Shown here in pieces: positions 11,189 through 24,308 of a stretch of DNA of 64,000 nt. Every line of letters begins with the position of its first letter. Position 1 is the stretch's first letter. The DNA is taken from positions 5,933-69,932 of the forward strand of contig LGRX02014118.1 of assembly GCA_001247695.2 (NCBI GenBank). The letters run 5' to 3'. Source of the stretch: Cymbomonas tetramitiformis. Its lineage: Eukaryota; Chlorophyta; Pyramimonadophyceae; Pyramimonadales; Pyramimonadaceae. Made by a program: the position numbers and the translations under genes. The notes below the pieces were generated by a model that searched no databases, was not told the DNA's origin, and saw only the letters and a list, made by a program, of their open reading frames with translations.

Positions 11189-14090
11189 TTGGTTTGGGTG
11201 AAGATTATAAAGGTCAGAGGTCTAGGTACGGTCGATCTCAAAGATGAGATCTCCACTAGGTCATCCGACAATTCAATCGCTTCAATATATTGTTCATTAG
11301 TTATTGGTTGGGCGGTTGTTATGCACGGCGGTATGATTTGCAATGTGAGACATTATATGTGTTATATGGTTAGATATGATATATTATGTCGACGGCGTAC
11401 ATGTAGTATACGCTAGTTACAAATAGAGGATGGCGGAGCAAGGTTTGGATGTCCAATATTATTACCAGGGCGACATAGCTAGTTACTATAATGATACGTT
11501 ACTTTCTAGTGCAAACTTTTCCCTAGCGTTCGCGTGTTGGTTGCGCTTGGTGGCGGTGTATGGATGATGATATATCCCTTTCGTTCAGGTACTCATTAGT
11601 TATCAGTTGGGCGGTTGTTATGTATGTACGGCGATATGATTTGGGATTTGAGACATTAAATGTGTTATATAGCTAGATATGATATATGGTGGCGGCATAC
11701 ATGTAATGTAAGCTAGTTGCAAATATTGAATGGCGGAGCAAGGTTTGGCTATCCAATATGATTATCAGGGACACAAATAGTTACTATGATTACTTATTTT
11801 CTAGGACGAACGTTTTCTCAGCTTCCGCACGTTGCTTACGCTTGGCAATTGTAGTGTAGATACACGTGTAGTCGAATAAGCAAACACTTTGCATACATAT
11901 CTTACATACTATTCAGCATTTGCACATGCATGGCACCGAAAACAATTTGTTGAATGTGCAGAATGTAAATGCTCACGCACCGATCAATACATCAACATCG
12001 CGGCGCGCTGCGCACAATTAGCGCTAACTGCATAATCAATACTAAGATTGCCTAATTAATGAGACATGTCTGCAACAAATCGTGAAGAATATATGGAGCG
12101 TTATACATGTTGATGTGGATAATGTTGATGTCAACAACCTCTTGGAGTGTTAGCTGAAGTCTGAGCAAGCAATATATGACCCTCGTAGCAACGTTACTTT
12201 TCTGCTACACATGTATGGCGATGTCCGTCAGCTTGTGGCAATTGCTTAGGTGGGGGCGAATAACATCATGTGAAAAATAATGGAGGCTCACTATACATGA
12301 GTTGGTGGTGCACATGCCCATTTTGCATACATGTGATACACATGCTCACTCTCTTTCACACACACACACACACAATCATGGCTGAATGCTTTGATCCCCG
12401 GTGTGGGTACATGGTGCAATTGATCTTCTGCGGCTACGGTGTGCCAAAGGAGTCGGTCCGAGGAAAAGCCACACTCATGCACGCACATAATTACATACTT
12501 GCACACGCATCCAAACACAACTCATACACACACACGCACGCACACACTCGCGACTGCAAGCGCGCACACACATTCTTGCCACTTTAACAATCGATATGCA
12601 TGTTGCATGTAGCATGCACACGTTGCCCGCTGACAAAAGCAGACCCACCATCAATCCAGTGGATGTGAGAAACATGCTTGTGGGAATAGATCAGGGCATG
12701 ACTATATACCGCACCCACACATCCTAGCCAAAAAAGAAAGTGTGCAGCCACGTTGGAAGCTCAGCCAGTGTTGCACTGCAAGTATATTATGAAAATATCA
12801 CACGTTGGTGCTCGAGCGCACACCGTGAAATTCGAGAGGGAAATCGGCTGCATTGAAGTCCCCATATATATAATTTTTTACAACGTTGTATTTATATATA
12901 TGTATATATACGTCTAGCTTTGATTGGCATGCGCATTAGCTCGTTCACTTTATTATGTGTGTGTATGTGTGTGTCGCGCGCGCGTGCGTGTGTGCTTAGT
13001 GCGTGTGCGTGTGTGCATCAACGGGCGTATGCACTCACAACGCACTCGCTGATATTCATCAATAATTTTGAGCACAAGCCGAGACAGTGACTAAGGTGGT
13101 GCTTGAGGCGAGCACTGCATAATCTGATGTCCATTGATACCCCTTGCACAAATCATGCATGGTTGGCTGCCTTCACGTGTGGCGATATTAATGGGCAAGC
13201 GCTTCTTATATCATATATACATAAAAGTGCATTTCACCGCCATGAACGTGCATCAAACCTCGCGCTACTTCGATCGGTCGCAGCATTGTAAATCGAAGCA
13301 CGAATGACGTCTCATCGACCTCCGCCGCCATCATGACCCTGTGCCAAACACACACACACCTTTCTATTACAGCAACTTGCATGATAAATTGGCTGCCGCT
13401 CTTCGTACGCGCGCTACAATACCGCAAACGTGTTGGCAACGGACATACATTATCGTTGCCATTGCGAGAGCATGCTCACAGTCAACGCACACGCGCGCGG
13501 GTACATGCCGATGCGCAGCATGCACTTATGTGGCGCGCACAATCGCATGCATGCAATTCTTACATAGTGAATGAGGACACATGCGATCAAAGCAACGACT
13601 GATTATGCGCACGTCGTGACCAAAACGACGAATAACGAAAACAAGCATGCGCGCGCGCATCCATGCTCATGCGCGCAACGCGTCCCAAAAACGAAACACA
13701 CAAAATAACAGCATGCAACCTATGTGGGCATTGTACACATAAAAAACCACGTTCAGAAATCAGCGCTCCGCTGTTGAGCTGTGCGTGCAACGAGTGGAAC
13801 CGTCGAATAATGCTGAGTATCAAATATGATCTGGCATTTTAAGTCCTCCCCGGAGCGTTAGGATCATGTGTGCGACAGTGCTTAATATGTACGTCTCGAC
13901 ATGCGATGCCATAACGCGTGGGTAGCGTCGCGGTAAATGCACGCGAATGCAGCGGCACTGCCATCGTTAGCGTCTGGCGATCGTGAGATCGAAAGTCGTC
14001 TGTGACGCCCGTTGCGATTTGAGCTTTGCTGCTGCTGCTGCTGCTGATTGACGTGGCATGGGCCAAGTTTAGTTTATTCTAGGCCCGGTC
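11189..14090. repeat. Long duplicated segment, copy 2
   Basis: Second copy of 3197-6890, in the same orientation and with only scattered differences. It lacks about 790 bp present in copy 1; the junction is near 13150. It contains the matching retrotransposon tail fragment (about 12379-12467), CA microsatellites and the diverged satellite unit near 13850-14050. No credible coding gene is seen. Confidence 0.9.
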
Positions 14091-14497
14091 GATCTTAAAT
14101 TAAGATCTCCACTAGGCGCATCTGACGGTCGATGGGATTATTTATCTTGCCGACGTGGCGCACTCGAGAGATTCGAACATGAACATCGAGTCTGCCATTC
14201 CATTAATGATTTGACATTTCTCGATCCTCGCGTCTGCTATGCAATGTAAAAGCGAATCTATCTGATTTCCGAACATCGCGTCGGCCATGCGATGTTTGAA
14301 TCATTTTCGCCATTACATCATATGACCGCAGGATCATGTGCGCGACAGTGCTTTGCCTTTTGCTTCCTAGCATGCCATGCCATAACGTGTGGGTGGCGTC
14401 GCGATAAATGTACGCGACTGCAGTGGCACTGTCATCGTTAGCGCCTGGCGATCGTGAGATGAAACATTCGACTGTATCGCCCGTTGGGATTCGAGCT

Positions 14498-14551
<54 letters not shown>

Positions 14552-16260
14552 ATTGACTAAGGTAATTTGGTTTGGGTGAAGATTATAAAGGTCAGAGGTA
14601 GTAAGTAAGGTAATTTACTTGGTGCCAAGATTATAAAGGTCAGAGGTAGGTAAGGTAAGGTAATTTGGTTTGGGTGAAGATTATAAAGGTCAAAGGTCTA
14701 GGCGCTGTCGATCACAAATATGCGATCTCCACTAGGCGTCGATCTTTTTGCACAGCGCGATTATTTACCATGTGATGTTAACATGGATATCGCCATTACA
14801 TCATCTGACCGCAGGATCATGTGCGCGACAGTGCTTCGCTTTTTGCTTCCCAGCATGCCATGCCATAACGCGTGGGTGGCGTCGCGGTACATACACGCGA
14901 CTGCAGTGGCACTGTCATCGTTAGCGTCTGGCGATCGTGAGATGGAACATTCGACTGTATCGCCCGTTGGGATTCGAGCTTTGCTGCTGCTGCTGCTGAT
15001 TAAGGTAAGGTAAGGTAAGGTACTAGGCCCGGTCGATCTTAAATTAAGATCTCCACTAGGCGCATCTGACGGTGGATGGGATTATTTATCTTGCCGACGT
15101 GGCGCACTCGAGAGATCCGAACATGAACATCGAGTCTGCCATTCCATTAATGATTTGATATTTCTCGATCCTCGCGTCTGCTATGCAATGTAAAAGCGAA
15201 TCTATGAACATCGCGTCGGTTACGTCATATCATGATGTAATGACGCGATGATCATGAACATCGCGTCGGCCATGCGATGTTTAAATCATTTTCGCCATTA
15301 CATCATATGACCGCAGGATCATGTGCGCGACAGTGCTTTGCTTTTTGCTTCCCAGCATGCCATGCCATAACGCGTGGGTGGCGTCGTGGTACATACACGC
15401 GACTGTTGTGGCAATGTCATCGTTAGCGCCTGGCGATCGTGAGATGAAACATTCGACTGTATCGCCCGTTGGGATTCGAGCTTTCTTTGCTGGCTGGCTG
15501 CTCTTGGCTGGCTGGCGGCTGATTGACTAAGGTACTAGGCAGCGTCGATCACAAATATGCGATCTCCACTAGGCGTCGATCTTTTTGGACAGCGCGATTA
15601 ATTACCATGGAAATGTTAACATGGATATCGCCATTACATCCTTATGACCACGAAGGATCATGTGCGCGGCGGTCTTTGCTTTTTGCTTCAGCCATGCCAT
15701 GCCATAACGCGTGGGTGGCGTCGCGATAAATGTACGCGACTGTTGTGGCACTGTCATCGTTAGCGTCGGCGATCGTGAGATCGAAAATTCGGCTTGCGTC
15801 GCCCGTTGGGATTCGAGCTTTGCTATTGCTTTAACTTCTTCTTTATTTCTTTATTTCTTTGCTGATTGACTAAGTAAGTAAGTAGGTAATTTACTTGATG
15901 CCAAGACGATAAAGGTCAGAGGTAAGGTAGGTAAGGTAATTTGGTTTGGGTGAAGATTATAAAGGTCAAAGGTAGGTAAAGGTATTAAGGTAAGGTAATT
16001 TGGTTTGGTTGAAGATTACTTTAAAGTCAAAGGTAGGTAAGGTAAGGTAAGGTAAGGTAATTTGGTTTGGGTGAAGATTATAAAGGTCAGAGGTGAAGTG
16101 TAAAGTATTTGGTTTAGGTGAAGATTATAAAGGTCAGAGGTAGGTAAGGTAAGGTAATTTGGTTTGGGTGAAGATTATAAAAGATTCGGAGGTAGGTAGG
16201 TAAGGTAAGTAAGGTAATTTGGTTTGGGTGAAGATTATAAAGGTCAGAGGTAGGTAGGTA
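14091..16260. repeat. CTG-bearing satellite array, block 3 and decayed edge
   Basis: Begins with regular units, including a 17-copy CTG run near 14501-14551, and decays towards the right. At 15484-15515 the CTG run is replaced by GCTGGCTGGCTG-like sequence, and near 15830-15860 by a TTTCTTTA tract. The last 350 bp are mostly TTTGGTTTGGGTGAAGATTA spacers with GGTAA repeats. Loss of homogeneity at the edge is usual for satellite arrays. Confidence 0.92.
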
Positions 16261-17126
16261 ATTTGGGCAGGTTCCAAATCATAAGGAGCAGAGGTTCGCA
16301 ATGTCACACTAAAGCTCTGACTCTGATTTCTGTCAGTCACTCCTGTCATGTCTCTCAGGTCATAATAGTGATTGTCAGCATTCATGTCACTCGTCACTCT
16401 GACACGACTGTCCCTCGTACAACTGACTCTTGATCTACCCTTGCTAGTACAGCAATTCCCAGAGCGACACTTCGAAACCGTCGTAGGCCATCGCAGGATG
16501 ATGATCGAACCATAATGAGCATTGGACGCAGAGCGGCGATGTCGACGATGCTAATCGAAACGTCGGGTCGCATACGTTCGGGCAAACACCGACATACTAT
16601 AGTCTGGCAATCGTCATCGAATGCCCTGCAAGCCCCCCAAATTTATCAAGATCTATCGATTATCATGCGAATGGACCCGATACTGCATCGGGAATGGGAC
16701 ATAAACCATATAACGATATAAGCGACTTTCCGAAACGAAAACAATGTGAGAATCGGAATGGGGGGGCAGGGAGAGATCTGCGACGGATAAAATTTACGCG
16801 GGCGGGAAAAGGCGAATTGTCGTAGGCCTATTGGATATCCGTCTTTAGATAGACAAGCCTATGGTGCATTGGTTGTTATTGGTAATTATAGAAATGCATT
16901 CATAGTACATTGGCAAACAGTATGGCTGGATTCTACCGTATGGGGGATTATGCATAAAATACTACACTATCTACATGGGGATCCAGGAACAGGGACGAGC
17001 GAGTCTGGATCGATGTGATTGCTGACGGAGGGGTGAGAGACGAATGCCGTATAATTTATATGCTGAATCACTTTGGCGGAATTGCAAACGGATGAGTCCA
17101 TACGCTTGCATGCGCATTCGTGCTAA
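16261..17126. other. Unique intergenic DNA
   Basis: AT-rich unique sequence right of the satellite. Short open frames occur on both strands, but none has recognisable family motifs. I see no RNA gene or repeat apart from a G8 run near 16760. Confidence 0.5.
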
Positions 17127-17594
17127 ATGCACATTTGCATGCATACACCCAAGCCATCCACATTTGCGCTGGTCGCACTCAAAATACTCACCGACGGGGC
17201 ACTAGCAACAAATGGAGGACTACGCGATGCGCTATTGTTTTGTCCAGTTTTCGCCAACGCATTGACAGCATATGCGATTGTTGCCAAGCGTGTCACAGCG
17301 CGAGACAGTCAATTTCGTCGATTTCTGCACATCGCCACTGGGCATCCAAATGAAGTAATAAGGAAGCAAATAATGCAATTACTTCATTTCCCACCACCTG
17401 TTCATCTGTACTCAGAACTTTCCACATTAATCCCGGAACAAGAAGTTCACGGCATGATAAAATGCGCGGAAGGTGCAAGCACGTATGATACATTTACCTG
17501 TATTCAGAGATTCAAATTCATGGAATTGATGGGTGGAAGTAGCACTGCTGCATTAATATATTCAGTGAAGCTGTCTTCGCATGCAATAGCATAA
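17127..17594 (+). CDS. Hypothetical open frame, possible exon (155 codons)
   Basis: An open frame of 155 codons with normal residue diversity, unlike the microsatellite-driven frames around it. I do not recognise the product. The middle part (about residues 20-95) is rich in Ala, Leu and Arg and could be helical. A 10-bp inverted repeat, ATGAAGTAAT / ATTACTTCAT, lies within it at about 17350-17386. The string TATGATACATTTACCTGTAT near its end recurs at about 18496. It may be a single-exon gene, an exon or chance. Confidence 0.3.
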   Translation: MHICMHTPKPSTFALVALKILTDGALATNGGLRDALLFCPVFANALTAYAIVAKRVTARDSQFRRFLHIATGHPNEVIRKQIMQLLHFPPPVHLYSELSTLIPEQEVHGMIKCAEGASTYDTFTCIQRFKFMELMGGSSTAALIYSVKLSSHAIA

Positions 17595-17656
17595 TGTAAG
17601 CGGCTCGCGACATCGTCAGGGTCTGACATCACTGCACACGCACGCCACTCGAGTGA

Positions 17657-17690
17657 TACACACACACACACACACACACACACACGTACA
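17657..17690. repeat. (CA)n microsatellite
   Basis: About 14 uninterrupted CA dinucleotides followed by CGTACACACGTACAC. It creates false Cys/Val-rich open frames on the minus strand. Confidence 0.95.
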
Positions 17691-19338
17691 CACACGTACA
17701 CGCAGAATATCGTCCTGACGACGCGACCACGCGACAAACCCACAGTCAACACAAATCTGGCGTGCAGGTGATGGCCGATAACCTATTACGTACGTCCGTA
17801 GCCACTGCATACGGCTGTAATAAAGTAAGAGCCCCATCGTGCATGCACACATACACAGACGCACAGCATCACTCTCTCGCTGCTTTCACGCGTTCATCGC
17901 CCATCCGCCCGCCTACGCACGCGCGCGCGCACGCACATGCTTTCTTTCGCACTGCGAATTCATCGATGTACGTATCTTTTATTATTTGATATCCATGACC
18001 AAAAGACGTCGCCCTCCAAATTCATTATCGCGCGCATACCAAACACGAAGCTGATGCAGCCACATGTTTACGAACACGCACGCACACGCAGTTAGTTCGT
18101 TCACAGTGGCCATTCAATAAACAGCCTAATATACCGCTGCCAATGCGTATCGTAGCAATATTCGAATTGCGACGACGTGCGTTTGCATCGTTGCTGGACG
18201 TGCTGCCGTGCGTGTTGTATATGGCTAAACGGTTACGCGCTGTTGCTGTTGAGCTGTAGACGCACTAATACAGCGCATGCATGTATACATCGATTGGTGA
18301 AATCATGTTTTCATCGATCGGCAAAACAAGTCGACGATGAGTAAACTCTTCGCCGCTCTTCGTTGATATGTTATGAATATAGTTCATCGTGCCCGAGCGC
18401 GTGTGATACAACCACCCATGCCTAATATATCGCATGCCGTTCATGCACGCATGTATGATACATTGCCTAATAATATCTCCATGTTCTTCATTCATGTATG
18501 ATACATTTACCTGTATCCGAAATATATTGTAACGGTGCACACGAAGATTTACACGTAGTTCATTCAATAATGAATATATTTGTATAACTATACGTGCATG
18601 CAGCGAAGCACGGCAAGTCTGAATCGGTGAATCCGAGCGCTTGGACATACATATTTCCGTGTCAGATTATGATAACTGATAATGCACACGACAGCCTGTC
18701 AATTATCTCGGAATAAATGGCATGATATAAGACATTTTAATATATACACCGAAGTATAGTACTATATAATGTATAATATTATGCACAATGTTACATGAAC
18801 GCTTCGTTCATTGTCGCATGCCCACGAATTGTCCAGCACACAACGTTCCTGCATTATTAGAATGTTGCTACATGGCAAAAAAAACCTATATTGTCACGTT
18901 TTTGTGATCCTGGCCACGCTGGTATGACCTTAAAATGTTGGATACGCTCATCACGTTTGTTCAGTTGATACGAACGAATGAATATTTGTTCACGAGTTGA
19001 TGCAAACGAAAGAATGTGCGATTTTCAACATACACATCGTTTTGTAAACCAATAATATTTGTAAGCTCATTACCATGTGATATGAAGACATGCATGCACG
19101 ATACATCAGTGAGAAATATGCATGCCATTCACAATTACTATTTATTAGGTATTACCGGTAATTGGGCACCTTTGATTACTGCTAATGATTAGCTCTCGGT
19201 GCAGGTTGCCTCCTGCGGCTGCATTTCAACGAGTGTGGCGGCATGAAGAAGTACAACCGACAGCATCATCAGCGAAGTCTTCTTCAAGTGCGCACGCAGC
19301 ACTAAGGCGGCGCTCTGGTAACACATTAGTCATTTGAC
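17691..19338. other. Intergenic DNA upstream of the LRR gene
   Basis: Low-complexity and AT-rich. A minus-strand frame of 127 codons at 18265-18648 has no family signature and I treat it as chance. The last 140 bp before the LRR gene are richer in GC and may be its 5' leader. I could not place a promoter. Confidence 0.45.
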
Positions 19339-21174
19339 ATGCTAGATATCCGCATCCTCGATCTCCCCGACCAGCTTGGGGAACTTATCATTGAAGCTTT
19401 AGGGTTAGGTTTGGCGACCGCAGCTCGAATATCTACTACGTGTCACAGGTTCTACACATGGATACAGCTGGCACGCAATCACATTAGCACGTTGGATATC
19501 CAGGTGGAAAGATCATGCGGCATATCGTGGACGGCGAGGAGATTCAATGACTATATTTCGACAGTGGCAAAGGACTGTCCGCATCTTCGGAATCTCGGCG
19601 CTTGCGGATGTGGATATGCGACGAATTCTGCGATCTCCTTGCTCGCCCGGCGGTGCTCATCAGGATTACGTTCAGCGAACATATCCGACTGCTCAGGCTT
19701 GACCACTACATCTGTCATATATGACCTGATCAAACACTGTCCCCAGCTGACGTCGTTGAATGCGGCAAGGTTACCATGCAGTGACGCCGACCTGGTTGAC
19801 GATGCCATCGTCGCACAGCAGCACCTCCCCAACCTCTGCCCTCACCTCCGTCATTTGAACGTCTCTCAGTGCAGCGGCATCTCGGACACGGGTATCCAAT
19901 GTCTCCTTCGAGCATGCCCCGCGTTGGAATCACTTGACATAGCCGAGTGCAAACAGCTGACAAATTCCACGTGGCTGGCAGTGGCGACCAGCTGCCCTGA
20001 GCTGCGCTGTATCTGGGCCAAAGGACACCCTTCCTTGCAGGATGCCGCGCTTCAGGCCATCGCGCAAGGGTGCACACACTTGCAGCGGGTCAGTGTCGCA
20101 GAATGCAATAGCCTGACGGATACCGGGGTGCAGTTACTGGCCTCGAGCTGTGCAAGCCTCCAAGAACTTGACATTTCGGAATGCCGCAAGATGACGGATG
20201 CAGCGGTGCTGGCGGTTGCAGCGCACTGCGCGGAGTTGAGGCGCCTGCGCATGTCTTGGTGCTGGAATGTCACTGCACACGCTGTCGAGGCGCTCGCCAA
20301 CGGCTGTGCTGGATTGATAGCGCTGAATGTGTCAGACTGTTGGAATTTATCCGATCATGCGGCGTGCGTGATCGCAGAGAGGTGCTCACAGTTGCAAGCC
20401 GTCGATTTTTCCAGGTGCAGCTTGTTGACAGACCTCGGGGTCCAAATGTTCACACGTCGCAGTGCCCGTACCCTGCGCTCCGTCAGCTTGTCAGGCTGCA
20501 GCCGACTGACGCCAACCGCATTCAATGCGCTGGCCGCCAACTGCCATTGGTTACACATGATCAATATACGCAGTTGTTGGTATGTGACCGATGATGCCGT
20601 GACGATGATTGCTCAAAACTGCCCGCAGTTGCGGACCCTAGACGTGTCGAATTGCTGGATGCTGACTGCGTCATCTATTGAGGCCGTGCTGCAGTGTTGT
20701 GACCAATTGCACTCACTCCACATATCAGGATGTGTGAGTCTAACCGATGACATTGCAAAGGGCTTCAACGTTGCCTCTCCCCTCTCACTCGAAATGTTGG
20801 ATGTTTCGCGGTGCCCGCTTCTTGCAGACGAAGCGATGCGTGCCATGGCACAATCGTGCCCACAGCTGCATACGTTGAATTTGGCCGAGTGCATCACTGT
20901 GAGTGACGCCAGCATGCGTGCCATCGCGGATACCTGCATCCAGCTACAAGTACTGGACATATCGGGCTGCAAGCTTCTCACAGACGAAGCTATACATGTC
21001 ATAGCAAAAAATTGCCCACGCATGCAGTCACTGAAGCTTTCATGGTGTCATCATCTATCTGAGGTTTCAATGCAACCGCTGGCAGATGGCTGCCAAGAAT
21101 TGAGTTGCATATTAGATGTCTCTTGGTGCACCAGCTTGAGGCGGGCATTACAGCATGCCAGTATTGTGGAATGA
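19339..21174 (+). CDS. F-box/leucine-rich-repeat protein (AMN1/FBXL-like, 611 aa)
   Basis: A single uninterrupted frame of 611 codons ending in TGA. The start is the first ATG of the frame. Residues about 5-45 resemble an F-box (LPDQLGELIIEALGL, then a CHRFYTWI segment). From about residue 75 to the end there are roughly 19-20 cysteine-containing LRRs of about 26 residues, with the pattern C-P-x-L-x-x-L-x-(V/I)-S-x-C-x-x-L-(T/S)-D. The repeats differ from each other, so they are functional LRRs and not a DNA-level satellite. Proteins of this class usually act as substrate-recognition subunits of SCF ubiquitin ligases, with the F-box binding Skp1 and the LRR arc binding the target. The substrate cannot be told from sequence. 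GC content is clearly higher than in the flanks, as expected for real coding DNA. This is the best intact cellular gene in the window. Confidence 0.93.
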   Translation: MLDIRILDLPDQLGELIIEALGLGLATAARISTTCHRFYTWIQLARNHISTLDIQVERSCGISWTARRFNDYISTVAKDCPHLRNLGACGCGYATNSAISLLARRCSSGLRSANISDCSGLTTTSVIYDLIKHCPQLTSLNAARLPCSDADLVDDAIVAQQHLPNLCPHLRHLNVSQCSGISDTGIQCLLRACPALESLDIAECKQLTNSTWLAVATSCPELRCIWAKGHPSLQDAALQAIAQGCTHLQRVSVAECNSLTDTGVQLLASSCASLQELDISECRKMTDAAVLAVAAHCAELRRLRMSWCWNVTAHAVEALANGCAGLIALNVSDCWNLSDHAACVIAERCSQLQAVDFSRCSLLTDLGVQMFTRRSARTLRSVSLSGCSRLTPTAFNALAANCHWLHMINIRSCWYVTDDAVTMIAQNCPQLRTLDVSNCWMLTASSIEAVLQCCDQLHSLHISGCVSLTDDIAKGFNVASPLSLEMLDVSRCPLLADEAMRAMAQSCPQLHTLNLAECITVSDASMRAIADTCIQLQVLDISGCKLLTDEAIHVIAKNCPRMQSLKLSWCHHLSEVSMQPLADGCQELSCILDVSWCTSLRRALQHASIVE

Positions 21175-24100
21175 TAATGCGGTATATCCAATGATAAGGC
21201 AACGATCATGACCACATGTGTATTCATGTAATGCAGAGGATTCGCACATACAATGATTTGCGGCCGATCCGCTGCAGGGAAAACACAAGCGGAAGCACAC
21301 GCTGGAGCGGGATGGGGTTGTTCGTGCCAGATGCGCCTACGGCTAGATTCGAGTTCAGGCAAACTCGGGCGATTCATGAAAAGGTGGCGGCCAGCGTAGA
21401 AAACCATGGGTCCGCGTAGATTTATTTTGCACGTTATATGATGCCTTTCATTGCAGGGTATTCTCTGTTATTAGTTTGGAAACGTATATATGTATATCTA
21501 ATACATGTAGAAACACTATTAGGTGTGCATGTGTGGAGAATGAAACAAAAGACGCTGAGTTCTTCCTCGGACAAGCTTCAGTACTTTAAACCCGATGCGT
21601 AACGGCTGTATGGTCACCAAGCACTAATAATTATTCTCGATTCGTCACCGCAATTTCACGTTGTGTACATTATCGTACGCATACCTCAATCTCAGTGCCA
21701 TACAACTTCGCATCCGTAAATCGCCATTGCAGCCTTGCATGCCCCACCCGCGCCGGGTAAAGCGTCGCGTATGTGTGCCGGTGGTATCGCCCGGTGTACA
21801 TGTAAGTCGCGGTCCGTGTAATATCGGATGCCTCTGTTGCTTGGTGCATGCCAGTCGCTTTGTAGTAAGCCAGAGTGTAATTAAATTCTCGATTCGACAT
21901 CACCCATGCTTTCTGAAATCTGACAAACATCATACATGTTGTCACCCAGTTATGATGTCGCACTGTCATGTGCCGGCAGTCATATTATTTGCCGCAGTAC
22001 TCAAAACACAATTATGTATTTGTGTATGCTTGATAGTGCACTTTCTTTTGGAAGTTTCAACACACGGTGCTATTCTCCATTCGCCCCCTCTATTTTGGAA
22101 AAGAGTAAACGGCCATTTACTAATCTGGAGAATAGTATTTAAAAACACGTATGCCAAAAATACAAATCGTGCATAATCATGTTATCTACATGTTCAGTGT
22201 TCTAAAATACGACCCATCGATACTGGGGAAAATACCCGCGATCGATGTCGATCAATCAAGCGCGCGAGTGCGGCGCTCGATGGTGACCAACTACTAACTT
22301 TTTCGGACCATAGATATGCGGGTGTTGTAAAACTTGGCATTATTGTTTTCGGTCTTCATATCGCAATGGTCTCGATCATATGAGATCATGTCGGGGTTTT
22401 GACACTTCCGCCGGAAATTTCCGGCAATATTTTCACTCGACCGGCAATAGTATGTAGCATTTCAAAACAGAGGGTTCTATTCGATGGCAAAATGACTTCA
22501 AACCGTACGAAAAGTTCCCATCCATTGTTGTCCGACGGTGGGCTAATATGTAAATAACATGATATACACGTGGAGTCGAGATCATAATTCGACTACTATT
22601 CTAGGAATAGTGAGATTTGTACATCTTTGATTGCATTGTTCGGATACGAATTTGAGTCTGATATACGTTTGTAGCTTAGGATGAGGAAATGGATTCAATT
22701 TCCATTGTTATTCACTCATGAACCATACTCAGATCCCATTCACGCACCATACATTTGTTTTTTGTAGGTCCTACTCGTATCATATTATGAATTGTTGATT
22801 AGTCCACCATCGGAAAGGGCTTTTGAAATGAAACAATAGCATATTCCTATCACATTGATAACACCATTTGCCCATGTGAGCTTATAGATAGATGTGTAGG
22901 ACACCGAATATGGCACGTATGGAAATCGATGACGGCGGTCAAACAAAATATGCTACTATTCTGGAGAGTAGTAGGGATTCAACCATGAAAGAATGACATG
23001 TGCAAGGGTGCAGTAGGTCCGATATGAAGTATGTTCGGCGATGAGCATGTCTAGTCTTGACCTATGTGCACTATATGCATGATAAACGAAATATAATTAG
23101 GTATTGATGTAAACCCAAACCCCTCCGCGCCCCATTTGCAAAACTCTAAATATCTAGCACATTGTTCGTTGTATGTCGGCCATAGACTTTGCTCACGCGT
23201 TGCCATAAGACATTGGTGGATGCCATTGCGCATCAAACCCGTATTGAAGTATCCCATGAGCCATAATTTGCTTGCGTGCGCGATCTTGATACTCAACCTA
23301 GACGTCGTAGCGCATCACATATTGCAAGGGGGTAAGATACTATTCTAGAGAAGAGTATCCCAGGACGAACGGAGACTATATATTGTATGGGCTTGGATCA
23401 CCCTCCAAAATAATGTGATATTCAAGGTGCTTTATATACAGTTACTGAATGGAATCTTCCATTTATTTGATACCCACTTATGCATGCAGAACTCGAGGTT
23501 GGCGAAACATATAATTTTGGAGCTGTACCTCCCAAAAGTAATTCCAGAACCTATATACAAAAGTCATTTTGTATCTGCAAAAGTCAGTTTGTATCGGCAA
23601 AAGTCATTTTTGTATCGGCAAAAGTCATTTTCTGTAAAGGCAAAAGTTGTTTTTGAATCGGCAAAGTCATTTTTGTATATGCAAAAGTCATTTTTGCATT
23701 GATAATACAACTTGCTTGGAATATCCGGTGGATGCAAAACACGGCTTCGGTAGGGTTTGTATGCAAGATTTTGGAGGTAGATTTCCAGTAGGGGCCTCAC
23801 TCCCTGATATATTACTCGAGATGGACCGTGCTTTAAGAAACGGACATTTTGAGTTTATTATATATATGTGCAGTATAGCGATGCACAATGAAATGTGCTA
23901 GCCCATGGTATGTCCGTATCCCGATTCACACTACCATTGCCTGATTGTGATTTTGCCAACTTGCTCAAACACTGATTTGTATCGCTTCTTAGCTATCAAT
24001 GGCGGTGCCTCTGACACGATGGTGCATTGAAATTTGCACACCGCAGCCTATATCACTCCTGGTCGTCGCCGGCGAAGCACTGATTCCGTCGCTGGCATAC

Positions 24101-24308
24101 TCTGTATAACCGTTTAACCCCTAAACTGCGACGTGATGAGATCATATCAGATGCCTCTGTTGCTTGGCACGAATCGCACAATGCGTGGTGGTAAGCCAGA
24201 GTGAATACTACAAATACTCTTTAGAACCGTGCATAACTCTAGTCATGTGCGAGGCAAACAAATCGTAGAATTGCAGGTTGCATCATCATCAATGTGCGCG
24301 AGTTGAAA
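21175..24308. other. Intergenic DNA with short palindromes
   Basis: No gene recognised; a 171-codon frame at 21661-22176 has no coding character. Four short inverted repeats share a TACTATTCT...AGAATAGTA-type core: 22069-22139 (arms CTATTCTCCA/TGGAGAATAG), 22595-22611, 22953-22974 and 23337-23358. A segment beginning GATGCCTCTGTTGCTTGG and ending GTAAGCCAGAGTG occurs twice (about 21828 and 24150). Confidence 0.6.
23557..23702. repeat. Minisatellite, about 22-bp units
   Basis: Six to seven imperfect units of GTATCGGCAAAAGTCATTTT type. The open frames across it on both strands (Phe/Ala/Lys-rich) are by-products of the repeat. Confidence 0.85.

Noticed and set aside
1..16260. Telomeric or subtelomeric identity from the GGTAA repeats
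   Set aside because: GGTAA is not a known telomere repeat and the array lies between unique segments; no chromosome end is visible.
21661..22176. 171-codon frame downstream of the LRR gene
   Set aside because: Unusual His/Cys-rich content, overlaps inverted repeats and an equally long antisense frame; no coding signature.
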